64,000 nt of DNA from Lichtheimia corymbifera B2541 (Eukaryota; Mucoromycota; Mucoromycetes; Mucorales; Lichtheimiaceae): positions 186,001-250,000 of the forward strand of contig JNEU01000826.1 in the NCBI GenBank assembly GCA_000697475.1. The letters run 5' to 3'. This document shows, in pieces, positions 36,120 through 48,544 of this stretch (position 1 is its first letter; each line of letters opens with the position of its first letter). The translations under genes were made by a program, and so were the position numbers. Below the pieces are notes generated by a model. That model was given only the letters and a program-made list of their open reading frames with translations, ran no database searches and was not told where the DNA came from.

Positions 36120-37425
36120 TTATGCCGATGCTGGGCTTAACACTTGCTGGTCGTCAGTATGAAGCACCGATGGAGCATTATCAAAGAAATCTAAAAGATC
36201 AGTGACAACGTCTAGCAAAGGGTGTTAGACGACCACTTTGATAACTCCGTGAAATGACATACCTCGTATATTCTGAACTGATAGGTTTTCAGCTGTTCCC
36301 CACATATCCACCCATTGATTGATTGTCACAGGAAGTTCGGCGTTGCAAGTCCTCAAAGCAAGATATAAGCATCCCAAAGCTATTTCTTGTGGTTTACGCG
36401 TCAAAATGATCCTTGGTGAACAAACACTACATGTACCCAAATCGTTAGCACATCCCTTAATCCTTGGTGTGCTCTAACCCATACCTGTCCCAGCAAAAGG
36501 TCCACGCCACACGAGCAATTGTACTCAACTCTGGGTCCATTTCTATAAGAGAGACGTTAATCATAAGTTAGAGCTATCATCAGCCATCTTACCTTGTTCC
36601 ATATGTCTCCAGATATCTTTGTGATACTCAGGTGATCCAGATCGAGACCTTCGACGTTCTCTCTTATCCTCATTTCCAGCTTTGTTGAACCAAGAAACCG
36701 CAGCCATCGCTCGAAGTACGTGTAGGCAATATGTGAAAGGGAGCGTCACCTCAAGATCGAAACTGAGTGCCCGTACCAAGAGTAATTCACCTGTGACCAA
36801 CGAAGATCGCATCCGAAAATACGTCTGCACCCATCCACTTGAGCATTCCAACGCCTTGAATACATCCTTGTGATTCATTCTCTTACCTCGTCTACTTGCA
36901 ACACGTCCTCTTTCGGATGGTAATATCTGGAGTATTATATATGCATATGATTAACCGCTATCCTCTCTCGAATGGATCAACCAACTTACCGATATCCCAC
37001 ATTTACCAAGTCGCGTACTTTTCGTGGAACATCCGTTGCTTTGCATGCAAGATGAAGGCAAGTCGTAGCTAATAGCTTGTGTATGTGTTGGATGTCTGCT
37101 TGGTTAACCAAAGCGCATAACATGTATATGTTGTCATAAGGCGCACCTCCTCATTGGTATATAGTGGCATCGACTCGTCCACCCACTGATTGTTCCGAGC
37201 ACATTCGTTGTTCTTGTTGACCAGCATAAACTGGTGGAATTGGTTGTAATAAATAATAGCGGTTGCTGTCGTTCTCGCTGGACTACATGCGAACGTAAAG
37301 GAATGAGAGTCTTGCATCAAGTGCTTTAGCACGTTTTTGCCTTACAGATCGAGCATTGCACCAGCCTGCCGTAAATAGTGGATAGTCGCCAAGTTGGGAA
37401 TTAGTGGCAGCTCTGTATCTTTCAT
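36120..37425 (-). CDS. Cyclin of the transcriptional group (cyclin Q/FAM58- or Ctk2-like)
   Basis: Eight exons: 37425-37346, 37282-37147, 37075-36990, 36926-36887, 36824-36593, 36542-36485, 36426-36263 and 36211-36120; 295 residues. Two cyclin folds are visible. The first has LPARTTATAIIYYNQFH, LLATTCLHLACKATDVPRKVRDLVNV and GELLLVRALSFDLEVTLPF. The second has STIARVAWTFCWD and EIALGCLYLALRTC. The lysine/glutamate pair that contacts a CDK is represented by K in ACKATD and E in TGELL. A short basic, Ser-rich insert (ERRRSRSGS) lies between the folds. Candidate partners are Cdk10- or Ctk1/Cdk12-like kinases. The donor after TNEE (gtgcgc) is weak, so that junction is less sure. Confidence 0.83.
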
Positions 37426-37547
37426 GGTTGTCAAGGAGAAAAGAGGGTGGGTGGAGGAGAAAAAGGAAAACGAAGGGCGTAGTGCGGCATTCGCCTTTTG
37501 TGAAACGTGGCAAGTTTATTCCAGCCTGTCAAGCTAAACTCGTATTT

Positions 37548-38996
37548 CTATAACTTGGCACGATGATTCGTTGATGATGACACTACTCGATTTACTAGTG
37601 AAACTATTTCTGGGACTATATTTTCATTTAGTATTGTGCTGCTCTACGCATGCTATGGATTTTTTTTACTTACCAAGGATATCTGGATTCTCCCCAGGCA
37701 CAAGATGAGAAGCTTCCACGATCGTGTTGGTCACCAAAGGTGATGATGAAGTCTTGACTTGCTGAATAATCTCTTTACTCGCACTATGTGATCCATAAGA
37801 ATAAATTCGTCGTCCATGTACAAATGAGCTTATATCATGACATACAATGTTGATCGTGAAGCGTGGATAACGTGCACAGGCACCACCATTCCCCTAAGAC
37901 TATGCAAGCTTGCAACCGATCCATACGTCCCACAGTCATACATGAGCTATTTGGATATGAAAGCTCAGCGATTGTAGGCTATATTGCTAACCAGAAAATA
38001 GAAGACTTACCGCTTCCTCTTCCTTGGGGCATTTCAGCTTCACTGTGCCATCGGGTGCATCATAGAGCCCATAGTTCTTATTTTCAGGTGTTAGCGTATC
38101 CACAGAATGGTCGACTTAAAAAGGGTCTATATACCACATAATTCTCCAGGACCTCTGGAAGGAACTTTCGCCAATATGCTCGACTTGATAGAGATTGCAA
38201 ACAAGCCTCCCTTTTGATAATGCACAAATAAATTTACACAGCCTAGATGCATAACATCCTCCACTGCTTACCGGCTTTCCCACGTATCTCGACGTTTCAA
38301 GATAGCAGCTGATAATGGAAAGCGTTCACCACGCTTGCTCTTCTCTCTTGGTTTGATGTTCATTACTGGATCAATCACGCAAACACCGTCAAATGTGCCG
38401 GGGTGCATAAATTCGGCCAAGAGCCTATATATAGTTAAGCGCATGTCAAGACACTACAGCCTCTGTGATCCATTTGATCATCCACATACATGGCCGTTCC
38501 ACCAACGCTATGAGCAACTCCAATCACTTTGTTATGCTTATTCTTAAGGCCCATGGCGTTCACTACTTGCTGTGTATCCATCCCATGATCGATCCAGGTA
38601 TCTATCATCATCATCATGATTCTCACTATCAGCAAAGATGCAGATTTTCATACATCATCAGCGACCAAGAAACATACATCCAGGGGTATTTACATGACCA
38701 TCATTAAGCCGAGCTGAGTCGCCATGATTGCGAGAATCCCAAGCATAAAAAACAAGATCGATTTGCTCATATTGAGGAAGCCTACGTAAAGCATCCAAAA
38801 AACGTTTCATCAAAGGATGCAGCATCTCCTTGTGAAAGCTCGTGCCATGTGACCATACAAATGCAATGGATGAAACCGCAGGTTGTAAAGGTGCTTGAAA
38901 GGAATATTTTTCGACTGCAAGATGATGCGTGTCGAATCCTTGAGATGCTGGATGCACTGGGATGGCGTTGACTTGATCAGGGGTAAACCTCGTCAT
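37548..38996 (-). CDS. Peroxisomal alpha/beta hydrolase (Lpx1-like) with PTS1
   Basis: Eight exons: 38996-38678, 38601-38490, 38424-38272, 38210-38135, 38076-38011, 37946-37846, 37783-37674 and 37615-37548; 334 residues. Hydrolase landmarks are FVWSHGTSFHKE (oxyanion strand), AWDSRNHGDS, the nucleophile elbow GVAHSVGG with Ser in AHSVG, VCVIDPV, and a late EASHLVPGENP that supplies the histidine. The C-terminus is AKL, a canonical type 1 peroxisomal targeting signal; it depends on the last splice junction, which keeps phase. Yeast Lpx1, a peroxisomal lipase, has the same layout and a PTS1. The first Gly of GxSxG is Ala here, as in some relatives. It starts 319 bp from the divergent NRPS-like gene. 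Confidence 0.88.
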
Positions 38997-39315
38997 GCTG
39001 TATGAAAGAAATAACGGAAAGAAAAGCACAAAGGGGAAGTCGGTGGCTATTTTAAAAAGTCATCCCGACGAAGGTTGTGATGCTCAGGTATCATATGTCA
39101 CTCTTACGCCCCTGCATATCATGCATCGCGCGGTACACACTTGATAAAGGCATCGCCACGCAAACAGGTTTAACATGTGCAATACGATCAAGTGCATTCC
39201 GTCTGCTAGTTCAAATTAGTGCATATGTTTATGCATTGTGTAGCCACGAATAAAAAGTACCATCAAACATACGCCAAGAGCAGCTTGGATAGCTTTCTCT
39301 TTTTTCTCACTAGTC

Positions 39316-42300
39316 ATGGTCACGCTATATAGCCCAGACGATTATTATACATTCATCAACCTTCTCAATTGTATCGTGGCTCAGTGTAGGGACAGTGTCT
39401 TTACACGCTATCAAACAAGCACATCTTGCACGTTTTCTTCTCTGACCTATGAGGAGTTTGATCGCATCACCACAAACCTTGCCTGCCAATGGCAGTTATC
39501 ATTTCTCAAGGATACACCACCAGATACCCCCGTTGCCTTAGTAGCTGATCATTCTGTGGATTATGTGATCTCAGTCATTGCTATCATGAAGCTGAAAAGA
39601 GTTTTACTGCTTATTGCTCCACGCAACTCCCATGCCGCCATTCGTCATCTGGTGTTGAACGCTGGGGCCAAAACCTTAATCACGTCCAAGAAATATGAGG
39701 AAAAAGCAAAAGTTAGCATGGAAAACGACCGACACATAGTCAGCTGCCATAGTTTTGGTATGTTTGATATTCCGGCTATGGTACAAGAACCGCTGCACAT
39801 GGATGTGGACATGCTGATTGATAGGCAATTTGATCCTGAGGATAAGGAAAAGACGGCTATTATTATCCACAGGTACTACTATTGCATACATATCCTTCCA
39901 CGGAGGTCATACTGAAATGGACATCGTGTTTGTAGCTCAGGAAGCACGTCCTTTCCAAAGCTGATTCACCTCAGCAATCGATATGTGATTACGTTGGCGC
40001 AACATGATTCATATGAGCTGGCCCTTGCGGATGACCCAGATGTGTTACAGTACACAGTAGAGCCGTCTGATGTATTCCTTGTCGGGTTTCCAATGTGAGT
40101 CTTATAACCGCAATGCATGCATCTATGGCGCATTTACATAACGCCATATTACCTTAGGTTCCACATGGGGGGCTTGTACCAGATGTTTAGTCCCATCATG
40201 GCACAAGCAAGCACGCTCCTTTTCTCCCAACTGCCAGTCCAGCCACGAGATATCATCACTGCTATTGATACATACAATGTTACCATCTCAGGGCAGCTTC
40301 CTATTATACTCGAGCAATTGTACGAACATTTACGTGAAACCGGTAACACAAAGCCGCTTGAGAAACTTAAAATGCTGCAGTAAGGAGATGTAGATCGCGT
40401 CGAGTAATTTGTTTTCCTTACTAATGATCCCCCAAAAGCTATGGTGGTGCGCCTTTGAATAAGGAAGTGGGTGGTTTTTTCCAGTCATTTTGCAAGCTCC
40501 AATGTCGTTATGGGTCGACAGGTAATAGAGAGCAAAAAGAAGTATCAAAGAACACATTCTAACTAGATAGATCCTTAGAAATGGGGATCACATTTCGCTC
40601 TAGTGATTTACATGGCTGGTCAACGCTCCAACCTGTACGTATCATAAATGATTATTGCTACATGGAGCCATTTGAAGGAAACTTGTATCACCTGGTAATC
40701 AAGGCTGGATGTCCCACACTTGCTAATCACTTGACGACAAGGGCTAATGGAGATTATGCAACCAATGACCTAATGATGGAAGATCCACCAGGATCTCATT
40801 GCTGGCGCACAATGGGTCGCTGTGATGATACACTCGTAATGCGAAATGGCGAGAAAACAAATCCAGTACCAATGGAAGCTGCTTTACGTCGCTCATCACT
40901 GATTAATCGATGCACAATCATTGCACAAGATCGGCCCTGCACTGCTGTGCTGATTGAATTATCATCCGAGGAAGCTAAAAAGTACAATGCGAACGATTAT
41001 CACGCACAAGGTAAGAATAAGTAATGGAAGGGTTATTGCTGTTGGCATATATCTGAAACACAAATAGTTCAAGCTGCTGTGGACGAAGCTAACAAAGATG
41101 CGCCAAAGCATAGCACGATCTTGCCACAGATGATTTATATCCTGCCATTAGAAGAGCAATTACCTGTAACTGAAAAAGGCACGGTGATGCGAGGACGTGC
41201 CATTGAGCAGTTTGAAAGTATCATTGACGCCATGTACAATAACTTTTTGAATGGGAAGATTACACCTGCCTCATCCCAAGAGAAAACAGCAGAAACGGTG
41301 ACAGCTGATTGGAGTATGCAGGATATCGAAGACTTGCTCGTTCGAATAGTATGCGATATTTTACAAAGAGATCTGAGTACCACTTTCGCCAACCAAGACA
41401 TCAAGAACCGCTCATTGTTCGATTATGGGCTTGACTCGATCTTGGCAATCCAGCTGCGTAATCGCATTGGCCAACTATTTAACACCAATCTCGCTGCGAA
41501 TTTCATTTATGAGTATCCCACAATCACATCAATGGCAGCTATCCTCAAACCTGGCGGCAGTAAAATCTCCAAGAATAGCTATGAAGTGACTCAGGAACTG
41601 CTGTTGGGTTATTTGGAACGTGCTGATAAGGATTTCGACCGGGTTGTGCATAACGACGACATCAAAAACCATGACAAAGAGGTCGTCCTTCTTACAGGAG
41701 CTACCGGATCGCTGGGGGGATATATACTAAGGGATCTATTGTTATCGCCACAAGTGTCCAAAGTTTATTGTCCAGTGCGAGGAGCAGGTGGCACATTTAC
41801 TGATGACCTTGATGTGCTGATGGCAAGGATTAAACAAGCGTTTATTGACAGACATTTGGATACAACATTATTGGATGAAGGTGGCAGCAAGATACAGGTA
41901 TTGCCTATGGATATGGATAACTCTTATCATCTTGGATGGGGCAGAGATACGTATGATCGGCTACGTAACGAAGTTACTGTGATTCAAGCTTGTGCCTGGC
42001 TCGTGGATTTTAACCAACCCGTGACCCATTTTGACAAGGCGTGCATTCAAGGATTATATAACCTTTTGCACTTTGCTTATCGACACACCAACCCCATCCA
42101 TGTGCATATCGTCTCCAGTGTGAGTGCAACAGCTGGTGTTGACGCACCTTCCAATGTTCCTGAATCGGTGTTGATGCCTGCCAATCCTCAAACAGCTTTG
42201 CCAAATGGATATGCACAATCCAAATATATCGTTGAGCACTTGTTCGAGTTTTTATGGCGCGTCAAAGGATGGTCATGTACGGTGGAGCGCATGGGTCAAG

Positions 42301-42821
42301 TGTGTGGCGACAATCAACACGCCATGTGGAACCCATCCGAGATGTATCCTCTCATGATCATTGGTGGCGGTGCCTTCCTTGGAAAAATGCCTGAATTCCC
42401 CAATCGCATCATCGATTGGTTGCCTGTCGATCATGCAGCTACCGCCATTGTCGACATTATGCTCAAAACATCGCCATTCAAAGTACATCAAGGTCACGTG
42501 TTTCATATCGTCAACCCAACTACAATAACATGGACGGAGCTCTTAAGCAACATGCGTACTTGTGGTATGCAGTTTGACGTTGTTTCACCTGAGGAGTGGG
42601 TAACATTGTTAAGCAAGGATCAAGACAATCCAGCCTACCGGCTCCTATCCTTTATGGAAGCAGCAATGAAGTCATCATCGCCAATATCAAGCTTGCAAAC
42701 TAGGGAAACAAAGAACACGATCAGCATGACACCAGCTCTTAAGGAAGCCTCAACGTTCAATGCTGACTTTATGAAAAAGCACCTTGATTACTGGAGGAAT
42801 ATAGGATTCTATAAAGCATGA
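39316..42821 (+). CDS. NRPS-like reductase: adenylation, carrier and thioester-reductase domains
   Basis: Six exons (39316-39872, 39936-40094, 40158-40379, 40439-40521, 40579-41010, 41068-42821) give 1068 residues. The adenylation domain occupies about residues 1-540: phosphate loop HSSGSTSFPK, YGGAPL, YGSTEMG, a TNDL in place of RTGD, GRCDDTLVMRNGEKTNP and the A10 lysine in TEKGTVMR. The carrier domain follows with LFDYGLDSILAIQL; its phosphopantetheine Ser is near residue 607. The reductase domain starts at LLTGATGSLGGYIL (NAD(P) loop, near residue 693) and has YAQSK as catalytic Tyr/Lys. This layout, shared with carboxylic acid and aminoadipate reductases, activates an acid, tethers it and releases it as aldehyde or alcohol. 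The substrate is unknown. There is no condensation domain. Confidence 0.93.
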
Positions 42822-43030
42822 TAGATGCCGCATGTTGAGTATTCGTATTCAATAAATCTGCTTATTAAAGTCGTGTGAACGATGCTTGCAGATGTTATAG
42901 GTCACATGGTAGATCAATATGGAAACTCAGCTACCCCTGAAAATGGTTCCACAGCATTTGCTTAAGCGTAAAAGATCAAGAAATATATGTATGCTCTTAT
43001 AGACAAATATATAAAGTACAATAGATAGCC

Positions 43031-46000
43031 TTATTTCACAGACAAATGTTCAATTTCTCTACCAATCTCAGAAAACAGGTCCAGCTTGCTTTCCTTGTAA
43101 TCCAATGGTTCCATGGAGTTTTGGTCCTGATGATGATGATGATCCTTTTCTCGCTCTTCTTGCTCTTTAGATTGAAGCTCCTGACGTCGTTTGACACTTC
43201 GTTCCAGCGCATCGCTATAGTTTTGATACTTGATAATCTCGTGCAAAAGGTAATTGGATTTAGCTTCCCAATTGCTCATGACCTTGGGATGATTGTGAGT
43301 CTTGGTGGAAAACTGCAAGTCATTAAAGATTAGCATTTTGATTCATGACACCCTTATCCAGCATTTACCTTGACAAGAATTTTCCGCTTCAGCTCTCGGT
43401 GCTCGTTGATCTCGGTACTCAATGCATCCAGGTGCTTTTGTAGTGCGTCGAATTGGTCTTCCTCATTGAGGGTACTTGACACAGTGGGTGGAGCAGGAGG
43501 TTTCCATTCGTAAATATTGATTGTGTCCGGGTTTCCAAAGTATTTGCCTGAGCCATCATCAGCGTCCAGATTGAGAATAACATCATCCAAACATGATCCC
43601 CATCCGTATTCCATATTGCTCACACCACCAGGCAATGGTTCCTTGCTTTGTCTTGCTGCCCAATAATTACACGTCTCTACCCATTCCTTGGCTTGATCCT
43701 GTGATGCAGTTTGGAACAAGAAAACGCCACCATTCGATTGTTGAATTGCGAATACATGAGGTCGCTGACGATTGTATCCAGGAGGAGGCAAAATGTTGGA
43801 AAGGGAGTGGTTAAGGCTGATGCTACCCAATAGCTGCATAGTTGACTACATGACGCATAATAAGTACATCATCATAGATCACCTCTTATATACACTTACA
43901 GCCCATCGACCACCAAGCATTGAATTGGGGCTACTTGTTGCTGATCGGTTTAGAGAATCTGCCAAAGTAGCGAATGTATTGACGCTGCTCATACGAAGCA
44001 AGCTACGCCGTTCCTCGCCTACGCTGCCTTGCATAGAATACATTTTAAACTCTCCATTGCCAACTACCAAGAAGCAGTCCTTCCATTCACGATGCTTGGC
44101 TTTCTGATTCGCATTCTCAAGTAGATGTTTCCTTGCTAGCATGCCTTCCTTGAGATAAGGTGGTCGACTCGTGAAGAGATCGGATCCATGTGAATGCATA
44201 AAACTCATCATTGGTTGATTCGGGGATAAGGTACTACCGCCACCGCCACCAATGCTGCCTGGAGAACGTGCGTTGCCATTGATGGTGGATGAAGCGCCTG
44301 ATGTTGAAGATGAAAAGGAGGCACGTCGTGGGGATACAGCAGATGGTGTGGGTTGATCAGCACTCGTACTCGCTCGGGGAATCGGCTCTTCGGGGTATAT
44401 CACGCTTTCACGTCCTGATTTGCGAATCATGGTATTGACACTACGCTTGAACTCGGCAACACGTCGTCCACCCATCAATATGCTATTGCGTTTTTCACCT
44501 CCATCCGACGTATTGACCGTCAATTGTTGTTGCTGTTGACTTTCCAGTGGCTGTAAAATCTGGTTTTGCTTGACTGATCCATACAATTCCTATCACAAGA
44601 GCGGTAATTAGCACCTCGTCAAATATGCTTATGCCAATTACCCCCATTTACCTTCAAGCATATCTCCATATCAGCTTCCCATGTTTTGGTGAAAAGATGA
44701 CCTCGTCGTTTTTCCGGAGGAAGCATTCGCAATTGATCTTCGATAGTAGACATGGTGTTGCGTACAAATGCTTGCCGAGTCATTCTTGCGTGATTGCCTT
44801 GTGCAACATGAAGATCAGTGTTTAGCAGCAATAAGGAGTAAGCGACAGCGTAGACGATATCTATAACAATCAATGAGTATAGATGCATCTTCCTTTCCAA
44901 AATAGTACGTACCAATGTTGCCAAAAATACATTGCAGGTTGCAATGCCAAAACCGCCGTGCAAATGCTTCCAATATGCGATCAATCTGCTGTGCCTCTGC
45001 TTTGAAATAGAGTTTGCTGCAAAGTTTTCTATAGTACCAAAGTTTGAGTACAGCAGTATAATGCCTTTCCTTCATAGTACGTACCTGAACGCGCTGTCAA
45101 TTCGCATATTCTTGAAATCAAAGTTATCCATGTAATACTCAAGCGCCCGCGCATTGAGTGGTTTCCTGTAATGCAATCATACTTAATATATGCAGCACCG
45201 TCTTCGTTCCCTACAAACATACCCTTGACCTAGCCATTCAGCAGCACGCTCCTTTGTCACAAAGGATTCATCCCCATTCCATATCTTTTGTGATGCAAAT
45301 CGTGCTTCACCATCCTTAAGTTGAGGTTGTTGTTGTTCAAGTCGAATTTCTGGGAGTGCTGTATCATTTGCTTGAGTTGGCTCAGTATCAATAACAGCTT
45401 GTTGTCCATGAAAAGATCGCTTTCGACGCTGACTCATAGGTCTTCGTGGTGGTGGAGGTGAGAGAGATGTGCCCAATTCAACCTTTTCTGATGCTGCATC
45501 AGCTGATATGCCCATAGCATTGGCTGTTTTGGAGAGGGATAAATCTGATAAAGATGATGATTGTGGCGGCGTTTCTGGTGCTACTGATGATTCGATGGAT
45601 GGCGATGGTGTTGAGGAAGGTGTATTCTTTTCAATGACTTTATGATCATGGGATGTTGGCTGGGAGTTGCTTGTTATTGATTCATTATCATCATTCGGGA
45701 GTTTGGGAGGCAGAGATGGCACTGGAGGTGGTGGTGGTGCGTTGATGCTGAGCATGAGACCGCCAGCACTGCCAAAATGACCGCCACTCAATCTCTTTGA
45801 TAAGCGTTTGGATATCCTCTTGCCATTCAACTTTTCTCGTTCCAAATCCTCTTGTGACATTCCAGTTGCATCTACAAATACATCTTCATCGCTGTCGGAA
45901 GAAGAAGCTTCATCATCAATGTCGTTGGTAATAATACGAGCTGGACTTTTGCCACGGACATTGTTACACACAATTTGTGCAAGATCAACCTGTTGCTCAG

Positions 46001-47383
46001 GTGGTGGTGCTACTGGTGATGGTTGCTCCTTATTTTCCTCCTTATCGCTAGTTGTATCAAGGTCAAGTACACTTTCACTGGTTGGTCGTGAATCAGTTCC
46101 AAATGTGCTGTACAATGAATACGTTCCAGATGATTTCCCCGTGGATGCATAAGACCATGTCGAATGTCGCTGTGTTTGATTGGAGGATTCATCATCTTCT
46201 TTTTCTTCATCATTGATAGGCCGTAACGAAGCATTAGTGGATCCCTCTTCTTGTCGCTGTTGTGATGGAATGTTGTTGCTATGCTGTCCATAATAATTGT
46301 AAATGTCGTTGGCAATGGGATAAGCTGGCATGGCATTATCCGATGGATTGGATTGACGAGGCAAATTCTCTTGGCTATTGATTAATATACTGCGCGGTGG
46401 TGGAATGGTGGGTTGCTGATAATGAGTTGCTGTTGTTGTCGATGAGTGATTGTTATAGGGTGATGCAGAAGGCGGAGGAGGGTTAGGTGCTGGTTGTTGC
46501 TGTTGCTGTCGTGCCTTGTTAAAGTTAGGCCGTGTTCGAAGCTCAGCAGGCATCTTGGATAACAAATCGTCCGACTCTTGGAGACCAGCTCGTAATTCAG
46601 GCTGTAGATAAGTCTTTTTACCAATTTCAATTGACGGTATTTGTGGAGGAGGTGGTGCTGGTGGTGCAAGTGGTATATTGTGAGGATTGCGTAGTGGTGA
46701 GTGATCATGTTGCTGTTCATTATGAGTGGTTGATGGTAATGATGGTGTGCTGAGTCCATTGTTGCTATGCTGCTGCTGCTTCATTCTATTATTGGATCTT
46801 CTTGTCAAATCATCGTCGGATGCCTGTATTATCATCGTTGTCTCGGTCAATGTTGAGAATCTTTGTCCTGTACCATGACGAGAACGCACCTTGCTTTGCA
46901 ATCTCTTGAGCAGCTTACCGAATCCTGAAATGTTGCCCCTTTGATTGCCCTGAAACAAAATGGTCTTAGTTGGGAAATTGATTATGCATGCAAGACAATC
47001 AGATATACCTTTTTTATATGTAAATCATCCCTAGGACTCGTATGTGATTCGGGCGATGACATGGTTTGTCCTCGAATAGGCAACGTCTGATCTGAACGAC
47101 CATAGGATGGAAAATATTTGAATTGATCTTGTCTCGAAGGCTGTCGTAGCTGTTGCATAGCAGGAGTTGAAGACGAGGATGGCATACGCTGTGTTGTTAT
47201 GGGAGGACTAGGTGCTTGTCGAGAAGGCACAAGTAGTACATTCTCATTAGGCTGAAGAGCATTGTGCGATTGTTGTTGGTGCTGTTGCTGCTGTTGCTGC
47301 CGTATTGTCGTGGGTGCCGGTGCAGCAGAGAGCGATCGATTTCGACGATGAGAACGAGTGTCGGGTGCACGTAAATGGTGCAT
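43031..47383 (-). CDS. Sec7-domain Arf guanine nucleotide exchange factor with PH domain
   Basis: Eight exons: 47383-47009, 46949-45223, 45165-45085, 45028-44913, 44860-44652, 44589-43900, 43845-43369 and 43312-43031; 1318 residues. The first 650 residues are low complexity, with polyGln and proline runs. The Sec7 domain is at about 670-836: KPLNARALEYYMDNFDF, the catalytic glutamate in FKAEAQQIDRILEAFARRF, then YSLLLLNTDLHVAQ and MTRQAFVRN. A PH domain follows (KEGMLARKH, WKDCFLVVGNGEFKMYS, AKEWVETCNYWAARQ), then a C-terminal coiled coil with basic Arg/Lys/Glu runs. Yeast Syt1 and metazoan IQSEC/PSD proteins share the Sec7-PH order. It should activate Arf GTPases at membranes. The start is the first ATG of the frame; upstream in-frame codons are not ATG. 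Confidence 0.92.
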
Positions 47384-48544
47384 GAGGAACGATGACAACA
47401 AGAGCCGGCAATTGAACGAGAAAAGAGAAAGAGGTGAGAGAAAGAGAGAAAGAAACAAAGAAGATTGGGTTCATTAACGCGCGACTTTGGAGATACAGAA
47501 GTGTCCTGTTGTGTAACTCTTCGCTATTTTGGTTTGCAGACACATGGATTACATGCTTACTTTGACTGGTATCCGCCGAGATAGAATGCACTACACAGCC
47601 ATGTTAGAATAGTCCAATACCGTTTTGGTTTGGCCATTACTGCTGTAACGACCATCAATGCATTAATAAAAATGGGTTGCTTGTTGTCCCGAGTTACTGT
47701 TTCTTGGAAGATATGGAACAACACCACTTGCAAATGTCCCTGGAAATACGAATGGTGATCCGTAATCCATTTGTACTACCATTGGCGAAGCTGGTACATC
47801 CTGGAGCATATGAGTGCATTTTGACTAAACTAAAAGGATACGTTGCCGTGAATACGCTCAACAGTCAGAGTAGCATTAACTCACTCCTCTCCTACTACTC
47901 CTCCTTGTCCCAATTCAACCGATATATGGGATCATCTCTACCTTGAATATTTCCTTCTCAAAGGGAATCGTGACATCTGGTCATATACCTTATCCGTCGT
48001 CCCAAGGTAGATCATTTCTACCATTGCACTGGTAAACATTGCATGCTGACAACAAATATTGTTACTCATTGTTTTACGCGCTCGCTACCTTGATTCCTTT
48101 TCGGAACACCTTCCTGAACTATACTCTTTGAGGAAATCACTTCATTGGTTGACATTGCTGCAACATCTCTTTTTGAACAACACTCCGGATCAACATATTC
48201 ACGTCTATACTCAGCAATGGTCATACCACGCAGGAGCTCGTTCTTCAAAGTACCAATACTCTTGGCAGTTTGAAGATTCGTTACTTTTAATGACACCACT
48301 TTGACGACTAACTAAAAGTCTGCAATGCCCGAAATGGCCGAAAAGATCAAGAGCATCCTCATTATAGGCTCAAGAGCCACCAGCAACTACTAGCATCTTA
48401 TATTCTAAAATGTCCCACGATATGAACCCAGATAAGCTCAAAGTATCTGCACTCTTACAGTGGTATCGTTTGTATTTGTATATCATCAGAATAAAGCCAT
48501 CAATAATCATGGCAGTGATAAATAGAGGTATACATTTTATTTTC
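47384..48544. other. Spacer with weak coding-like segments
   Basis: Plus-strand frames at about 47677-47946 and 48059-48304 read as plausible protein (for example LAKLVHPGAYECIL and LYSLRKSLHWLTLLQ) but have non-ATG starts, different frames and no known domain. A minus-strand frame at 48066-48299 is equally open. They may be relics of a gene or element, or chance frames; no CDS is called. Confidence 0.3.

Noticed and set aside
36824..36887. A 20-nt intron in the cyclin gene that would keep an MNHKDVFK frame
   Set aside because: A normal 62-nt intron ending gggtgcag joins VDE to TYFRMRSS, which fits the cyclin fold and phase better.
37829..37845. A 17-nt intron in the alpha/beta hydrolase
   Set aside because: It kept phase, but a 62-nt intron ending cacatag also keeps phase and gives a better match (STFASKEIIQQV).
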